From positions 1-32,462 of the forward strand of contig CAIJKV010000313.1 in assembly GCA_903821335.1 (NCBI GenBank): a DNA stretch of 32,462 nucleotides, given 5' to 3'. Position 1 is the stretch's first letter, and each line of letters starts with the position of its first letter. Shown here one piece after another: positions 21,280-29,505 of the stretch. The notes beneath the pieces are model-generated. The model did not search any database and was not told where the DNA came from. It saw only the letters and a program-made list of their open reading frames with translations. The translations under genes and the position numbers were made by a program. This stretch comes from an uncultured beta proteobacterium (GTDB lineage: Bacteria; Pseudomonadota; Gammaproteobacteria; Burkholderiales; Burkholderiaceae_B).

Positions 21280-22620
21280 CTAGATCAGACCTGCGGCCTT
21301 GGCCAGAAGGAACCCGATCAAGCATGACGTCCCCACGCCAATGAACCCGGGGATGATGAAGCTGTGATTGACCACGAACTTGCCGATCTTTGTGGTGCCT
21401 GAGCGGTCAAACTGAATGGCGGCAAGGTCGCTTGGGTATGTCGGCAGGATGAAGTAGCCGTAGGATGCGGCGGCAAAGGCAACGATGTAGCCCGGTGATA
21501 CCCCGATCGCCAGCCCGACGGGGACCATGGCGACGATTGCGGCAGCCTGTGAATTGACGAGTTTTGACACGAGCAGGAGCGCGATTGCATAGGTCCACGG
21601 CTGCGTCTTGACCAGATCAGTCAGGGCGGCCTTGAGTTCTGGCAGATGCGCCTCAAAAACGGTGTCAGCCATCCAGGCGATACCGAACACGGCGACGACG
21701 GCGATCATGCCTGCACGGAAGACATCTGTTTTGCCGATCGTGGAGGGATCGGTCTTAGTAAACGCAATCATCAGGGCACCAGCCAGAAGCATGAACATCT
21801 GGATCGTCAATATCATCGACATGGGCTTGCCGCCGACCAGCGGACGCAACGATTCAACAGCCCCCAGCACGGCCACGACTGCGATGGAGGCGATGAAAAT
21901 CCACATGGCCGCCCACTGACCGCCCGAGAGCGTTTTACCCATGAGCGAGGTGCTTTCACCATAAATGAACTTGCGTTGTTCTGGGTCGGCGATGCGCCGT
22001 TGGAAGTCCGGGTCGTCGGCCAGGTCTTTGCCACGAAACCAGCTGAAAACACCAATCAACAACACCCCGGCCAAGGTGGACGGGATGGTGATTGACAACA
22101 ACTGGACGAAATCAATGACATGCCCGCCAACCGGCACTTTGGCCAGAAAGGCCACCAGGGACACGACGGCCACCGAGACGGGGCTGGCCAGGATCCCCAT
22201 CTGGCTCGCCACCGAGGAGGCGGCCATCGGGCGTTCAGGGCGAATATTGTTCTTGATGGCAATGTCGTAAATAATGGGCAACATCGTGTAGACCACATGG
22301 CCCGTACCACACAGGATCGTTAACAGGCAGGTGGTGAACGGAGCCAGGATCGATACATATTTTGGATTGTGGCGCAGGATTTTTTCGGCGCCTTTGAGTA
22401 AAACTTCAAGACCCCCTGACGCCTGGAGCGTTGAGGACGCCGCCACCACGGCAATGATGGTCAGCATGACGTCGACCGGGGGTTTGCCTGGCGGGAGCTT
22501 GAACACGAACGTCATGACGACGATACCGAGTCCGCCTAGCAGCCCGAGTGCCACGCCACCCTTGCGCGCCCCGTAAAACAGGCAAGCCAGAATGACGGCA
22601 ACTTGTAAAAGAATATCCAT
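21280..22620 (-). CDS. dcuB: Anaerobic C4-dicarboxylate transporter DcuB-like
   Basis: Dcu carriers exchange fumarate, malate or aspartate for succinate across the inner membrane during anaerobic growth. The 446-residue length equals that of E. coli DcuB, and long stretches match it: [70 protein letters not shown] and [19 protein letters not shown]. About ten hydrophobic segments are visible. The ATG at 22620 has an AAGGA ribosome binding site. The promoter region holds an FNR-type box and a perfect palindrome, so oxygen-dependent control is likely. It could also be DcuA; separating them by sequence alone is not fully safe. Confidence 0.93.
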   Translation of the reverse strand: MDILLQVAVILACLFYGARKGGVALGLLGGLGIVVMTFVFKLPPGKPPVDVMLTIIAVVAASSTLQASGGLEVLLKGAEKILRHNPKYVSILAPFTTCLLTILCGTGHVVYTMLPIIYDIAIKNNIRPERPMAASSVASQMGILASPVSVAVVSLVAFLAKVPVGGHVIDFVQLLSITIPSTLAGVLLIGVFSWFRGKDLADDPDFQRRIADPEQRKFIYGESTSLMGKTLSGGQWAAMWIFIASIAVVAVLGAVESLRPLVGGKPMSMILTIQMFMLLAGALMIAFTKTDPSTIGKTDVFRAGMIAVVAVFGIAWMADTVFEAHLPELKAALTDLVKTQPWTYAIALLLVSKLVNSQAAAIVAMVPVGLAIGVSPGYIVAFAAASYGYFILPTYPSDLAAIQFDRSGTTKIGKFVVNHSFIIPGFIGVGTSCLIGFLLAKAAGLI

Positions 22621-22657
22621 GATCAGTCCTTGCGAAGAATCCCTGCGAGAGAAGCAA

Positions 22658-22717
22658 ATTGTAGAGGACGCTAGGGTTAACCCTAGCGCTGCCTGTCGCC
22701 CGCTTGACTTAAATCAA
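22658..22717 (-). promoter_or_regulatory. dcuB promoter with FNR/ANR-type box
   Basis: On the minus strand TTGATTTAAGTCAA (22704-22717) matches the FNR consensus TTGAT-N4-ATCAA with one mismatch. A good -10, TACAAT, lies at 22658-22663, while the -35 position has no consensus (CTAGGG). With the start near 22651 the box is centred at about -60, the usual place for class I activation. This predicts anaerobic induction of dcuB. Confidence 0.65.
22669..22688. promoter_or_regulatory. Perfect 20-bp palindrome, likely operator, in the dcuB promoter
   Basis: CGCTAGGGTTAACCCTAGCG is fully self-complementary. It covers about -18 to -37 relative to the predicted dcuB start, overlapping the -35 region. 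A transcription factor binding here would compete with or recruit RNA polymerase. I do not recognise the factor. Confidence 0.6.
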
Positions 22718-22794
22718 CAGTCTGGCGGATATGTCACGGAGCGATTGTTGCAACGCAACACCTTGTGGCAATGCGCAGTCGCGGCCTCGACGGT

Positions 22795-23559
22795 CTATTT
22801 CTTGGCGCACCAGAAGATAGTCGACCGATACGGCAGTTTGATGACCGCACTCCCCTGCGCCTGCTGATGCCGGGCGACGGCCTGCCGGACCTGATCGAGC
22901 ACCCGCAGTTTGGTTTCTGCAGGCAAGGCTGAAATAAAGCTGACGGAACCAATGCGGTCAACGACCATTTGAGTGTCTCCTACCTGTTCGTAGGGGAAGT
23001 CCTGTTGTTGCAGCGCGGTGAACAGCGTTGACTGGTCAAAGGCCTTTTTCCATTCCATTGTGCGATAGCGGGGCGCGCCATCCTCATGTGGGTCCATGAT
23101 GCGTGTCAGGTCGGCCATGAGCGGCAAGGATTCGTCACGCACGTTCCAGATCATTCCAAGTTTGCCGCCAGGTTTCAGGACGCGATGGATTCCCTTCAGG
23201 GCAGCCTCGCCATCGAACCAGTGAAACGCTTGAGCGGCGACGACAGCGTCGATACTGCTGTCTTGAACCGGGATGTGTTCGGCCGAACCATCAAGCACCG
23301 CAATATCGGCAAGAAGTTGTCTAAATTTTGTTCGCATTGCCGCAACGGGCTCAACAGCGATCGGGCGCATGCCCGCGGCGACCAGCAACCTGGTGAACTT
23401 GCCAGACCCTGCCCCAAGGTCAACCAGGGTCGATGCGGGCCCGACCGCAAGAGACTGGAGCATGAACTCGACAGCCTCTTGTGGGTAATCCGGACGACCG
23501 CGTTCATACGCATCCGCCCCTTGATTGAAACCGGTGGCGGCCTTGATCTGTATGGTCAC
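22795..23559 (-). CDS. Class I SAM-dependent methyltransferase (Methyltransf_11 type)
   Basis: The protein has 254 residues from a GTG start at 23559 with an AAGGA ribosome binding site upstream. It opens with FNQGADAYERGRPDYP, typical of a large uncharacterised methyltransferase group. The SAM motif I is LVDLGAGSGKFTRLL (about residues 45-60), an acidic residue ends the second strand (AVEP), and FHWFDGEAALKGIHRVLKPGG follows. The substrate is unknown; small-molecule methylation is more likely than RNA. It lies upstream of dcuB on the same strand with a 174-bp gap that contains the dcuB promoter, so it is probably transcribed separately. Confidence 0.88.
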   Translation of the reverse strand: MTIQIKAATGFNQGADAYERGRPDYPQEAVEFMLQSLAVGPASTLVDLGAGSGKFTRLLVAAGMRPIAVEPVAAMRTKFRQLLADIAVLDGSAEHIPVQDSSIDAVVAAQAFHWFDGEAALKGIHRVLKPGGKLGMIWNVRDESLPLMADLTRIMDPHEDGAPRYRTMEWKKAFDQSTLFTALQQQDFPYEQVGDTQMVVDRIGSVSFISALPAETKLRVLDQVRQAVARHQQAQGSAVIKLPYRSTIFWCAKK

Positions 23560-23635
23560 GTCGAAATCCTTAGTGTCGGGCGGGCGAAGGAAGGTCTGAA
23601 CGTGTCCTCAGGACGATTTCCAGCCTTCCAGGTGA

Positions 23636-23651
23636 CTAGGGCTTACCCTGA
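23636..23651. promoter_or_regulatory. Degenerate copy of the dcuB palindrome
   Basis: CTAGGGCTTACCCTGA matches the core of the dcuB operator palindrome at 12 of 16 positions and keeps the TAGGG/CCCT half-sites. It lies between the divergent methyltransferase gene (77 bp upstream of its start) and the ABC-transporter operon (114 bp upstream). Confidence 0.35.
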
Positions 23652-23692
23652 TCCGCAAAGAAACGTAGCCAGGAAGGCGTAAGCCTCTCATG

Positions 23693-23705
23693 GGATAGAT
23701 TATCC
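23693..23705. promoter_or_regulatory. Short inverted repeat upstream of the ABC-transporter operon
   Basis: GGATA-GAT-TATCC is an exact 5-bp inverted repeat, 60 bp before the start of the binding-protein gene. It is followed by an AT-rich stretch that could include the promoter. It may be an operator, but the repeat is short. Confidence 0.3.
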
Positions 23706-23765
23706 TAAGTGAATAATAAAAATTAAATAAAAATTCCTGAATAAAAATATTGGGAGGAGACCCTC

Positions 23766-24947
23766 ATGACGATTCGTCGTTCAACTTTGTTATCTACGCT
23801 TGTCCTGGCCACCGGGTTGGTCGTGAGTGCCGCGGGCGCCATGGCACAACCTATCAAGGTGGGTTGGCTATCATCCTTGACCGGGCCCCTGTCGTCGTCG
23901 GCAATCGCTGAAAACGAAGGTGTCATGCTGGCGGTCGAGGAAATCAACAAAGCGGGTGGCATCCTGGGGCGCCAGGTTGAGTTGCTGACTCGCGACACGG
24001 CGGGTGACCCTACCAAGGCGGTCAACTTCGCGCAGCAGCTTGCGTTCAGTGACAAGGTCAATTTCGTGATTGGTCCGGTTAACTCAGGCGAAGGTCTGGC
24101 GGCGACGCCAATCCTGGCACGCGCAGGTGTTCCCAACCTCGTGATCGGGGCAGTCGATGAACTGACTGACGCCAAGAAATATCCGCGCGCGTTTCGCATG
24201 ATCAATACCAACAGCCAGTGGATTTCCTCGGCGAACGACTACGTGCTGAACACGTTGAAAAAGAAAAAAATCGCGATCATTGCCGACACTTCCGGCTACG
24301 GGACGGCCAGCGCGAAAGCCGCCGTCGCAATGCTTGAAAAGGCGGGGATCACTCCTGTTTATACCGTGATGGTCGACAACAACAAGACCGACCTGGTCGA
24401 TGAGATGACCAAGGCTCGGAATGCCGGCGCCGAGGTCGTGATGCCGTGGACCGCTGCAACTGGCTTGTTGGCCCGTCTGCTGAACGCCCGTGGTGAAATG
24501 GCCTGGGATGTGACCGTGGTGGGGCACCCTGCCCTGATGGCGGCGCAGATTCGCAAGCTGCTGAACAAGCCCGAGTATTGGGAAAAAACGTATGCCGCGG
24601 GTTATGTCAGCACCACGTTCGAGCCCAATGGCAAGTTGCCCAAGCGCACGCAAGAACTGGTCGACAAGATGCGTCCCCGTCTGGGTGGCGGGGAAATCGA
24701 TGTGCTGTTCTGGTGGGTGGCGATGGGCTACGACACGGTCAAGATGATCGAGTACGCCATCAAGACGGCAGGATCAACAGACCCGGCTGCGATCCAGAAA
24801 GTCCTGGAAGGCGTCAAGAATTATCCTGGGGTGTATGCGTCTTATACCTGGAGCCCGACTGAGCGCAATGGCTTTCCGGACAGCGGCATGATCGTGAATA
24901 CGGCCAGCACGTTCAAGGACGGCAGCTTCCAGCCTGCACCGCGTTAA
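23766..24947 (+). CDS. Liv-type ABC transporter substrate-binding protein
   Basis: This is a periplasmic type I binding protein (LivJ/LivK family) that delivers its ligand to the permeases encoded next. The 393-residue precursor has a clear signal peptide ending in AMA-Q at about residue 28. The mature part begins IKVGWLSSLTGPLSSSA, then EGVMLAVEEINKAGGILGR and DPTKAVNFAQQL, all family hallmarks. The ATG follows a strong GGGAGGAG ribosome binding site. It is first in an eight-gene operon and divergent from the methyltransferase gene. The ligand is not deducible from the sequence. The adjacent catabolic genes suggest an organic acid or similar compound rather than leucine. Confidence 0.93.
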   Translation: MTIRRSTLLSTLVLATGLVVSAAGAMAQPIKVGWLSSLTGPLSSSAIAENEGVMLAVEEINKAGGILGRQVELLTRDTAGDPTKAVNFAQQLAFSDKVNFVIGPVNSGEGLAATPILARAGVPNLVIGAVDELTDAKKYPRAFRMINTNSQWISSANDYVLNTLKKKKIAIIADTSGYGTASAKAAVAMLEKAGITPVYTVMVDNNKTDLVDEMTKARNAGAEVVMPWTAATGLLARLLNARGEMAWDVTVVGHPALMAAQIRKLLNKPEYWEKTYAAGYVSTTFEPNGKLPKRTQELVDKMRPRLGGGEIDVLFWWVAMGYDTVKMIEYAIKTAGSTDPAAIQKVLEGVKNYPGVYASYTWSPTERNGFPDSGMIVNTASTFKDGSFQPAPR

Positions 24948-24959
24948 GGATCACCGGAA

Positions 24960-25820
24960 ATGCTCAGCGTATTTGTGACGGGCCTGGCCACGGGCATGTT
25001 GTTTGCGGCCGTGGCCCTGGTCTACAACGTTATGTTTTCCACGTCTAAAGTGCTGTCGGTGACGACGGGACACATTTCGATGCTGGGGGGTGTGTTCGGT
25101 GCCTGGTTTATCGGCACCTTGCAATGGCCCTGGTACTTGGGGCTGGTGGGGGCCGTGCTGGTTGGGGCCGCCTTCGGCTGGTTAACAGAGCTCCTGGCCA
25201 TCCGTCGTGTGCTGGCGCGCAGCGATGAGCATTTGTGGCTGTTGAGCACGCTGGCGCTTGCAACGATGGTGCAGCAGGCAGTTGGCTTGTGGTGGGGAAC
25301 GGAACCCAGGCCCTTCCCTCGACTGATTCCGCAGGATTTTGGTGCAGGCATGGCCGATCAGAAATTCTGGCTGCCGATTGTGATTGCCGGCTTGATGGCG
25401 ATCGGACTGGACCTTTTTTATCGACACACCATGTACGGCAAGTTGTTCCTTGCCATGTCGGAAGACGCGTTTGCCGCACGTGCCCGGGGCGTGTCGACGG
25501 ACAGGATCCGCGTACTTTCCTATGTGCTTTCGGGGGCCCTGGGAGGCCTGGCCGGTTTTGCCGCCGGGCAGTTGACCTTTGCATATTTTGCGTTGGGTCT
25601 GACCTTGACGCTAAACGGTTTCATTGCGCTGGCAGTCGGTGGCCTGGGCAGCAATGTTGGCGCACTCATCGGAGGCGTCGCGCTCGGCCTGCTTAACGCC
25701 TTTGCGAGCTACTGGTTTGGTGGTGAATACCAGCAAACCATCGCAGTCGGCCTGCTGATGGTCGTTCTACTTCTGAAACCCGAGGGCTTGCTCGGGTCCA
25801 AGAACGTCCGTCCAGTCTGA
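24960..25820 (+). CDS. Branched-chain-type ABC transporter permease (LivH-like)
   Basis: This is an inner-membrane permease of 286 residues with about eight hydrophobic segments. It has the LivH-type N-terminus (LATGMLFAAVALVYNVMF), and the cytoplasmic-loop motif AFAARARGVSTDRIRVLSYVLSGALGGLAG, which contacts the ATPase (first part AFAARARGVSTDRIRVLSY). C-terminal elements ALAVGGLGSNVGALIGG and VLLLKPEGLLG are typical. It starts 12 bp after the binding-protein gene and ends 17 bp before the permease-ATPase gene. It pairs with the LivM-like half of the next protein. Confidence 0.92.
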   Translation: MLSVFVTGLATGMLFAAVALVYNVMFSTSKVLSVTTGHISMLGGVFGAWFIGTLQWPWYLGLVGAVLVGAAFGWLTELLAIRRVLARSDEHLWLLSTLALATMVQQAVGLWWGTEPRPFPRLIPQDFGAGMADQKFWLPIVIAGLMAIGLDLFYRHTMYGKLFLAMSEDAFAARARGVSTDRIRVLSYVLSGALGGLAGFAAGQLTFAYFALGLTLTLNGFIALAVGGLGSNVGALIGGVALGLLNAFASYWFGGEYQQTIAVGLLMVVLLLKPEGLLGSKNVRPV

Positions 25821-25837
25821 GCCCAGAGGAACATCGC

Positions 25838-27640
25838 ATGTTGCAGAAATCTCCGGCGCAAACGCGAGCCATCATGCTCGCCTTTTCCGCGTTCACCCTG
25901 TTGCTGCTGCCCTTCTGGGCGAGTGACCAATACCAGTTGCACCTGGCTGCGTTGATCGCGGTCTATTGGGTGCTGATCGCCGGGTTGAATCTGGTAGTGG
26001 GGTACACGGGGCAGTTATCCATCGGACATGTCGGGCTGTTGTCGATCGGTGCTTACGCTTTTTGCATCCTGGTCGGCAAGATGGACATGAATCCCTATTT
26101 GTCCGTTGTCATCGCGGGCGGACTAGGCGGACTATGCGGACTGGCACTTGGGCTGCCGTCGTTGCGCCTGCCAGGCTTCTATTTCGCAATGGCTACGATG
26201 GCCTTCGCACTGATCGTCAATGAGGTGATTCTGGCGCAAGTCGATTTGACGGGTGGTGGCGTTGGGCTGGTTGGTCCCTTGTTTCCCGAGCCTTTTGACA
26301 CGCCGGCTGGTTTCTATTATTTGTGCCTGATCCTCGCGGCCGCAGTGACCTTGCTGACCTGGAATATCGGCCGCAGCATGTGGGGACGTGCCCTGATTTC
26401 CGTGCGCGACAACCCGGTGACGGCGCTGTCTGTCGGCGTGCCGGTATTTCGCGCCAAGCTGGTGGTATTTGTTTTCAGCGGCGTGACGGCTGGTGTGGCG
26501 GGAGCCTTGTTCGCGTCACTGCAAAGTTACATCACACCCGAGACCTTCGTGTTCGATCTGAGCATGTTCTTTTTCGTCTGCATCATTATTGGTGGGCGAG
26601 GCAGCATACTGGGTCCTCTACTTGGAACGGTGGTATTGACTGCCTTGCCAGAAATGGTGGCTTCGCTGGCGAAGCTTGGAAATTTTTTCTATGGTTTGTT
26701 GCTCCTGATCGTGGTTCTGGTGATCCCCGAAGGGATTGGAAGAATGCTCGAAAAAGTTTATGAACGGTTTCGTCCGCGTCGTCTGCAGTCCGTTGCGATC
26801 AGTCCGGAACTTGAGCGACTGGGTCGTGCGATCACCCACAAGGCCGGTGCCCAGCCAGCGACAAAAACAGATGCGAACCGACCCGGCGCCGCGCTGCGCG
26901 CTGTGGGCATCAGCAAGCAATTCGGTGGGCTGGTGGCGCTTGACGATGTGTCGTTAACGCTTTTGCCGGGACAGGTGCATGGCTTGATTGGGCCCAACGG
27001 CAGCGGCAAGACGACGATGCTCAATCTGTTGTCCGGCTATTACGAACCATCGAAGGGGAATGTGAACTATCTTCATCAGGAAATCGGCAAAGCGACGGTT
27101 CAGGAACGCGCCCGGATGGGCGTGGCACGCACGTTCCAGAAACCCCGGTTGCTGGCGGACCTGTCGGTGCTGGACAACGTGATGCTGGGTGCCTGGTCGC
27201 ACTCAACAGCGGGGTTCATGGACTCGGCCCTGGGCTTGCCTGGGGTGCTCGCCGAAGACCAGCGCTTGCGTGAACACGCGATCGAACTGTTGCATGGTGT
27301 CGGCCTGGGTGCGGTCATGCAATGGCGCGCCAATCTGCTGGATCACGCCCAGCAGCGTTTTCTGGAAATTGCGCGCGGCCTGGCACTGGTGCCGCGCTTT
27401 ATCCTGCTTGACGAGCCTGCCGGTGGGCTGACAGGGGTGGAAATCGAGCACCTGGGCGCGGTGATCCGTGCCATTCGAAATGCGGGAATTGGTGTGTTGC
27501 TGGTTGAGCATCATACGGACTTTGTGTTCAGGGTCTGTGATGATGTCACGGCCTTGAACGTCGGACGCACGATCATGCACGGCAAGCCCGAGGACGTGCG
27601 CAACGACCCGGAAGTTATTCGTGTCTATCTCGGAGCCTGA
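25838..27640 (+). CDS. LivM-LivG fusion: permease and ATPase in one protein
   Basis: This 600-residue protein fuses a LivM-type permease (about 1-315, with AGLNLVVGYTGQLSIGHVGL, GLPSLRLPGFYFAM and IIIGGRGSILGPLLG) to a LivG-type ATPase (about 350-600) through a charged linker. The ATPase has Walker A GPNGSGKT (385-392), ARTFQKPRLL, Walker B ILLDEP (D525, E526) and VEHHTDFVF with the H-loop. The signature motif, normally LSGGQ or LxYGxQ, is LDHAQ here (501-505), followed by QRFLEIARG, so Ser and both Gly are replaced. No frameshift is involved: the frame is continuous and the ribosome binding site AGAGGA precedes the ATG. The partner ATPase LivF has a canonical signature, so asymmetric ATP sites are possible. 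Confidence 0.93.
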   Translation: MLQKSPAQTRAIMLAFSAFTLLLLPFWASDQYQLHLAALIAVYWVLIAGLNLVVGYTGQLSIGHVGLLSIGAYAFCILVGKMDMNPYLSVVIAGGLGGLCGLALGLPSLRLPGFYFAMATMAFALIVNEVILAQVDLTGGGVGLVGPLFPEPFDTPAGFYYLCLILAAAVTLLTWNIGRSMWGRALISVRDNPVTALSVGVPVFRAKLVVFVFSGVTAGVAGALFASLQSYITPETFVFDLSMFFFVCIIIGGRGSILGPLLGTVVLTALPEMVASLAKLGNFFYGLLLLIVVLVIPEGIGRMLEKVYERFRPRRLQSVAISPELERLGRAITHKAGAQPATKTDANRPGAALRAVGISKQFGGLVALDDVSLTLLPGQVHGLIGPNGSGKTTMLNLLSGYYEPSKGNVNYLHQEIGKATVQERARMGVARTFQKPRLLADLSVLDNVMLGAWSHSTAGFMDSALGLPGVLAEDQRLREHAIELLHGVGLGAVMQWRANLLDHAQQRFLEIARGLALVPRFILLDEPAGGLTGVEIEHLGAVIRAIRNAGIGVLLVEHHTDFVFRVCDDVTALNVGRTIMHGKPEDVRNDPEVIRVYLGA

Positions 27641-27643
27641 CGC

Positions 27644-28408
27644 ATGAGTCACGCGAACATTCGACCAGAAAAAGTATTGCTGTCAGTCATTGATCTGCAT
27701 ATTGCCTATGGCAAGGCGGAAGTCGTGCACGGCCTGTCGATGGATGTGCGCGCCGGAGAGTTTGTGGTTGTTCTCGGCCGTAACGGTGCTGGAAAAAGCA
27801 CCCTGATGCACGCGATTTCTGGACTGGTACCTAAACGTGCCGGGACCGTGACCTTCGACGGTGTTGACCTGACGCACGCGACCCCCAGGCAAACCGTACT
27901 GGCAGGAATTGTGCAGGTGCTTGAGGGTCACCGTGTATTTCATACGCTGAGTGTGGAAGATAATTTGCTGATCGGAACTTACGCCCGCACCCCGCACGGT
28001 GACCGCAGCAAGCTTGACGCGATCTATGAAATGTTTCCCGAAATGGCCGAGCGCCGGCACCAGATGGCGTCCCGGCTTTCCGGTGGGCAGCAACAGATTC
28101 TTGCCGTGGCGCAGGGGATTATCGGCGAGCCCCGGTTGTTGATTCTGGACGAGCCCTCGGGTGGACTCGCGCCCATGGTGGTAGACCGGATACTGACCGT
28201 GGCCTCAGACTTGTGCAGACGAGGACTGGCGATCCTGCTTGTTGAGCAGCTCGTCGAAAAGGCGCTGCACCACGCGCACTTTGCGTATTTGATGGAAACA
28301 GGACGTGTGGTGGCCGCAGCGTCCTCAAAGGAAATTGGGCAAGGCGACTTGCTTCACAAAGTATTTTTGGGCGGTGGCGAGCCCGTTACACATTTGGAGA
28401 CCATATGA
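27644..28408 (+). CDS. Branched-chain-type ABC transporter ATPase (LivF-like)
   Basis: This is a 254-residue ATPase with Walker A GRNGAGKST near residues 46-54, canonical signature RLSGGQQQILAVAQ, Walker B LLILDEPSGGL and the H-loop region (here LLVEQLVEKA, with Gln and no His visible directly after VE, usual for LivF). HRVFHTLSVEDNL is also a LivF hallmark. It begins 3 bp after the fusion gene and overlaps the hydrolase gene by four bases (ATGA), linking transport and catabolism in one transcript. Confidence 0.93.
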   Translation: MSHANIRPEKVLLSVIDLHIAYGKAEVVHGLSMDVRAGEFVVVLGRNGAGKSTLMHAISGLVPKRAGTVTFDGVDLTHATPRQTVLAGIVQVLEGHRVFHTLSVEDNLLIGTYARTPHGDRSKLDAIYEMFPEMAERRHQMASRLSGGQQQILAVAQGIIGEPRLLILDEPSGGLAPMVVDRILTVASDLCRRGLAILLVEQLVEKALHHAHFAYLMETGRVVAAASSKEIGQGDLLHKVFLGGGEPVTHLETI

Positions 28409-29460
28409 GCACAAGTCAACGTTGGGTCAACCGTCCGGCAGGTTCAAACTGGGGGGATTTCGGCGAGGACGACCAACGCGGCAGGATCAATCTGCTGACA
28501 CCGGAAAAAATCTTGCAAGGCATTGCGCAAGTCAAGCAAGGCCTGGCGTTCTGTCTGAGCTTGCCACTGGACTTCCCGGGCGGCAACGTGCTTAATCCCC
28601 GCCGTTTTCCGCCCGTCATTCGCCCAACGCTGCGCAATGGCCGGCCCAATATGAACTATCGCTTATTCGCTGACAACGCATCGCAAAGCGATGTGGTCAG
28701 CGACGACTTAGTGATCATGCACCTGCAATATTCAACGCAGTGGGACAGTCTTGCGCACGTCGGTTCGTTGTTTGACGCGAACGGCGACGGCATCCCGGAG
28801 GCCGTGTATTACAACGGTTACCGCGCGGGTGAAGATATTGTCGGGCCAACTGATGGCGCCGATGCCGGGTATCCCGGCCCGGGCAAACACGAGTCAACGT
28901 CCAATGCCCGCAAGCTTGGTATCCAGAACATGGCGGAGTCTTGTGTGCAGGGCCGCGGCGTCATGATTGACTTGCTGGCCAACCTCGGCGAGGGGCGGAC
29001 GGCCGTTGGCTACGACGTGTTGATGCGTGTGCTGGAAGCCGATCGTGTCGTGGTTGAGCAAGGAGACATGGTGTGCCTGCATACCGGGTTTGCGCAAAAG
29101 TTGCTTGAGATGAATCGCCAGCCAGATGTGACCGTGCTCGACAATTATGGTGCCGCGCTCGATGGTCGTGACCAGAAGCTGTTGAACTGGATTACCGACA
29201 GTGGCCTGTCGGTGTTGATTGCGGACAACTATGCGGTCGAAGCACATCCGGCCACCAGTCACGTCGGGTGCTGCGCCACGCTGCCCTTGCACGAACATTG
29301 TCTGTTCAAGCAAGGGATTCACCTTGGTGAGATGTTCCACCTGACACCCTTGGCCAACTGGCTGCGCGAACATGGGAGAAGCCAGTTTTTGCTCACCGCG
29401 CCGCCCTTGCGTTTGCCGGGTGCCGTGGGTTCGCCCTCTACTGCAGTCGCAACAGTTTGA
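28405..29460 (+). CDS. Cyclase-family metal-dependent hydrolase (QWD subfamily)
   Basis: This 351-residue member of the cyclase family (PF04199), which includes kynurenine formamidase and isatin hydrolase, opens C-N or C-O bonds in rings or amides. The N-terminal RWVNRPAGSNWGDFGEDDQ and the late ATSHVGCCATLPLHEHCLF are typical of the large bacterial/fungal subfamily. The usual metal motif HxGTHxD is replaced by QWDSLAH (Q112, D114, H118), a variant I recall from related proteins, so its metal ligands differ from formamidases. Its start overlaps the LivF stop. It probably acts on the imported compound, but the substrate is unknown. Confidence 0.87.
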   Translation: MSTSQRWVNRPAGSNWGDFGEDDQRGRINLLTPEKILQGIAQVKQGLAFCLSLPLDFPGGNVLNPRRFPPVIRPTLRNGRPNMNYRLFADNASQSDVVSDDLVIMHLQYSTQWDSLAHVGSLFDANGDGIPEAVYYNGYRAGEDIVGPTDGADAGYPGPGKHESTSNARKLGIQNMAESCVQGRGVMIDLLANLGEGRTAVGYDVLMRVLEADRVVVEQGDMVCLHTGFAQKLLEMNRQPDVTVLDNYGAALDGRDQKLLNWITDSGLSVLIADNYAVEAHPATSHVGCCATLPLHEHCLFKQGIHLGEMFHLTPLANWLREHGRSQFLLTAPPLRLPGAVGSPSTAVATV

Positions 29461-29505
29461 TGCGCGCACGGGCGGCAAGCCGCACGTGATGCGACAAGGA
29501 AAAAC

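Noticed and set aside
22621-22794. The 20-bp palindrome as a transcription terminator for the methyltransferase gene
   Set aside because: It is a continuous palindrome without a loop and no T-run follows on the minus strand; its position over the dcuB -35 region suits an operator better.
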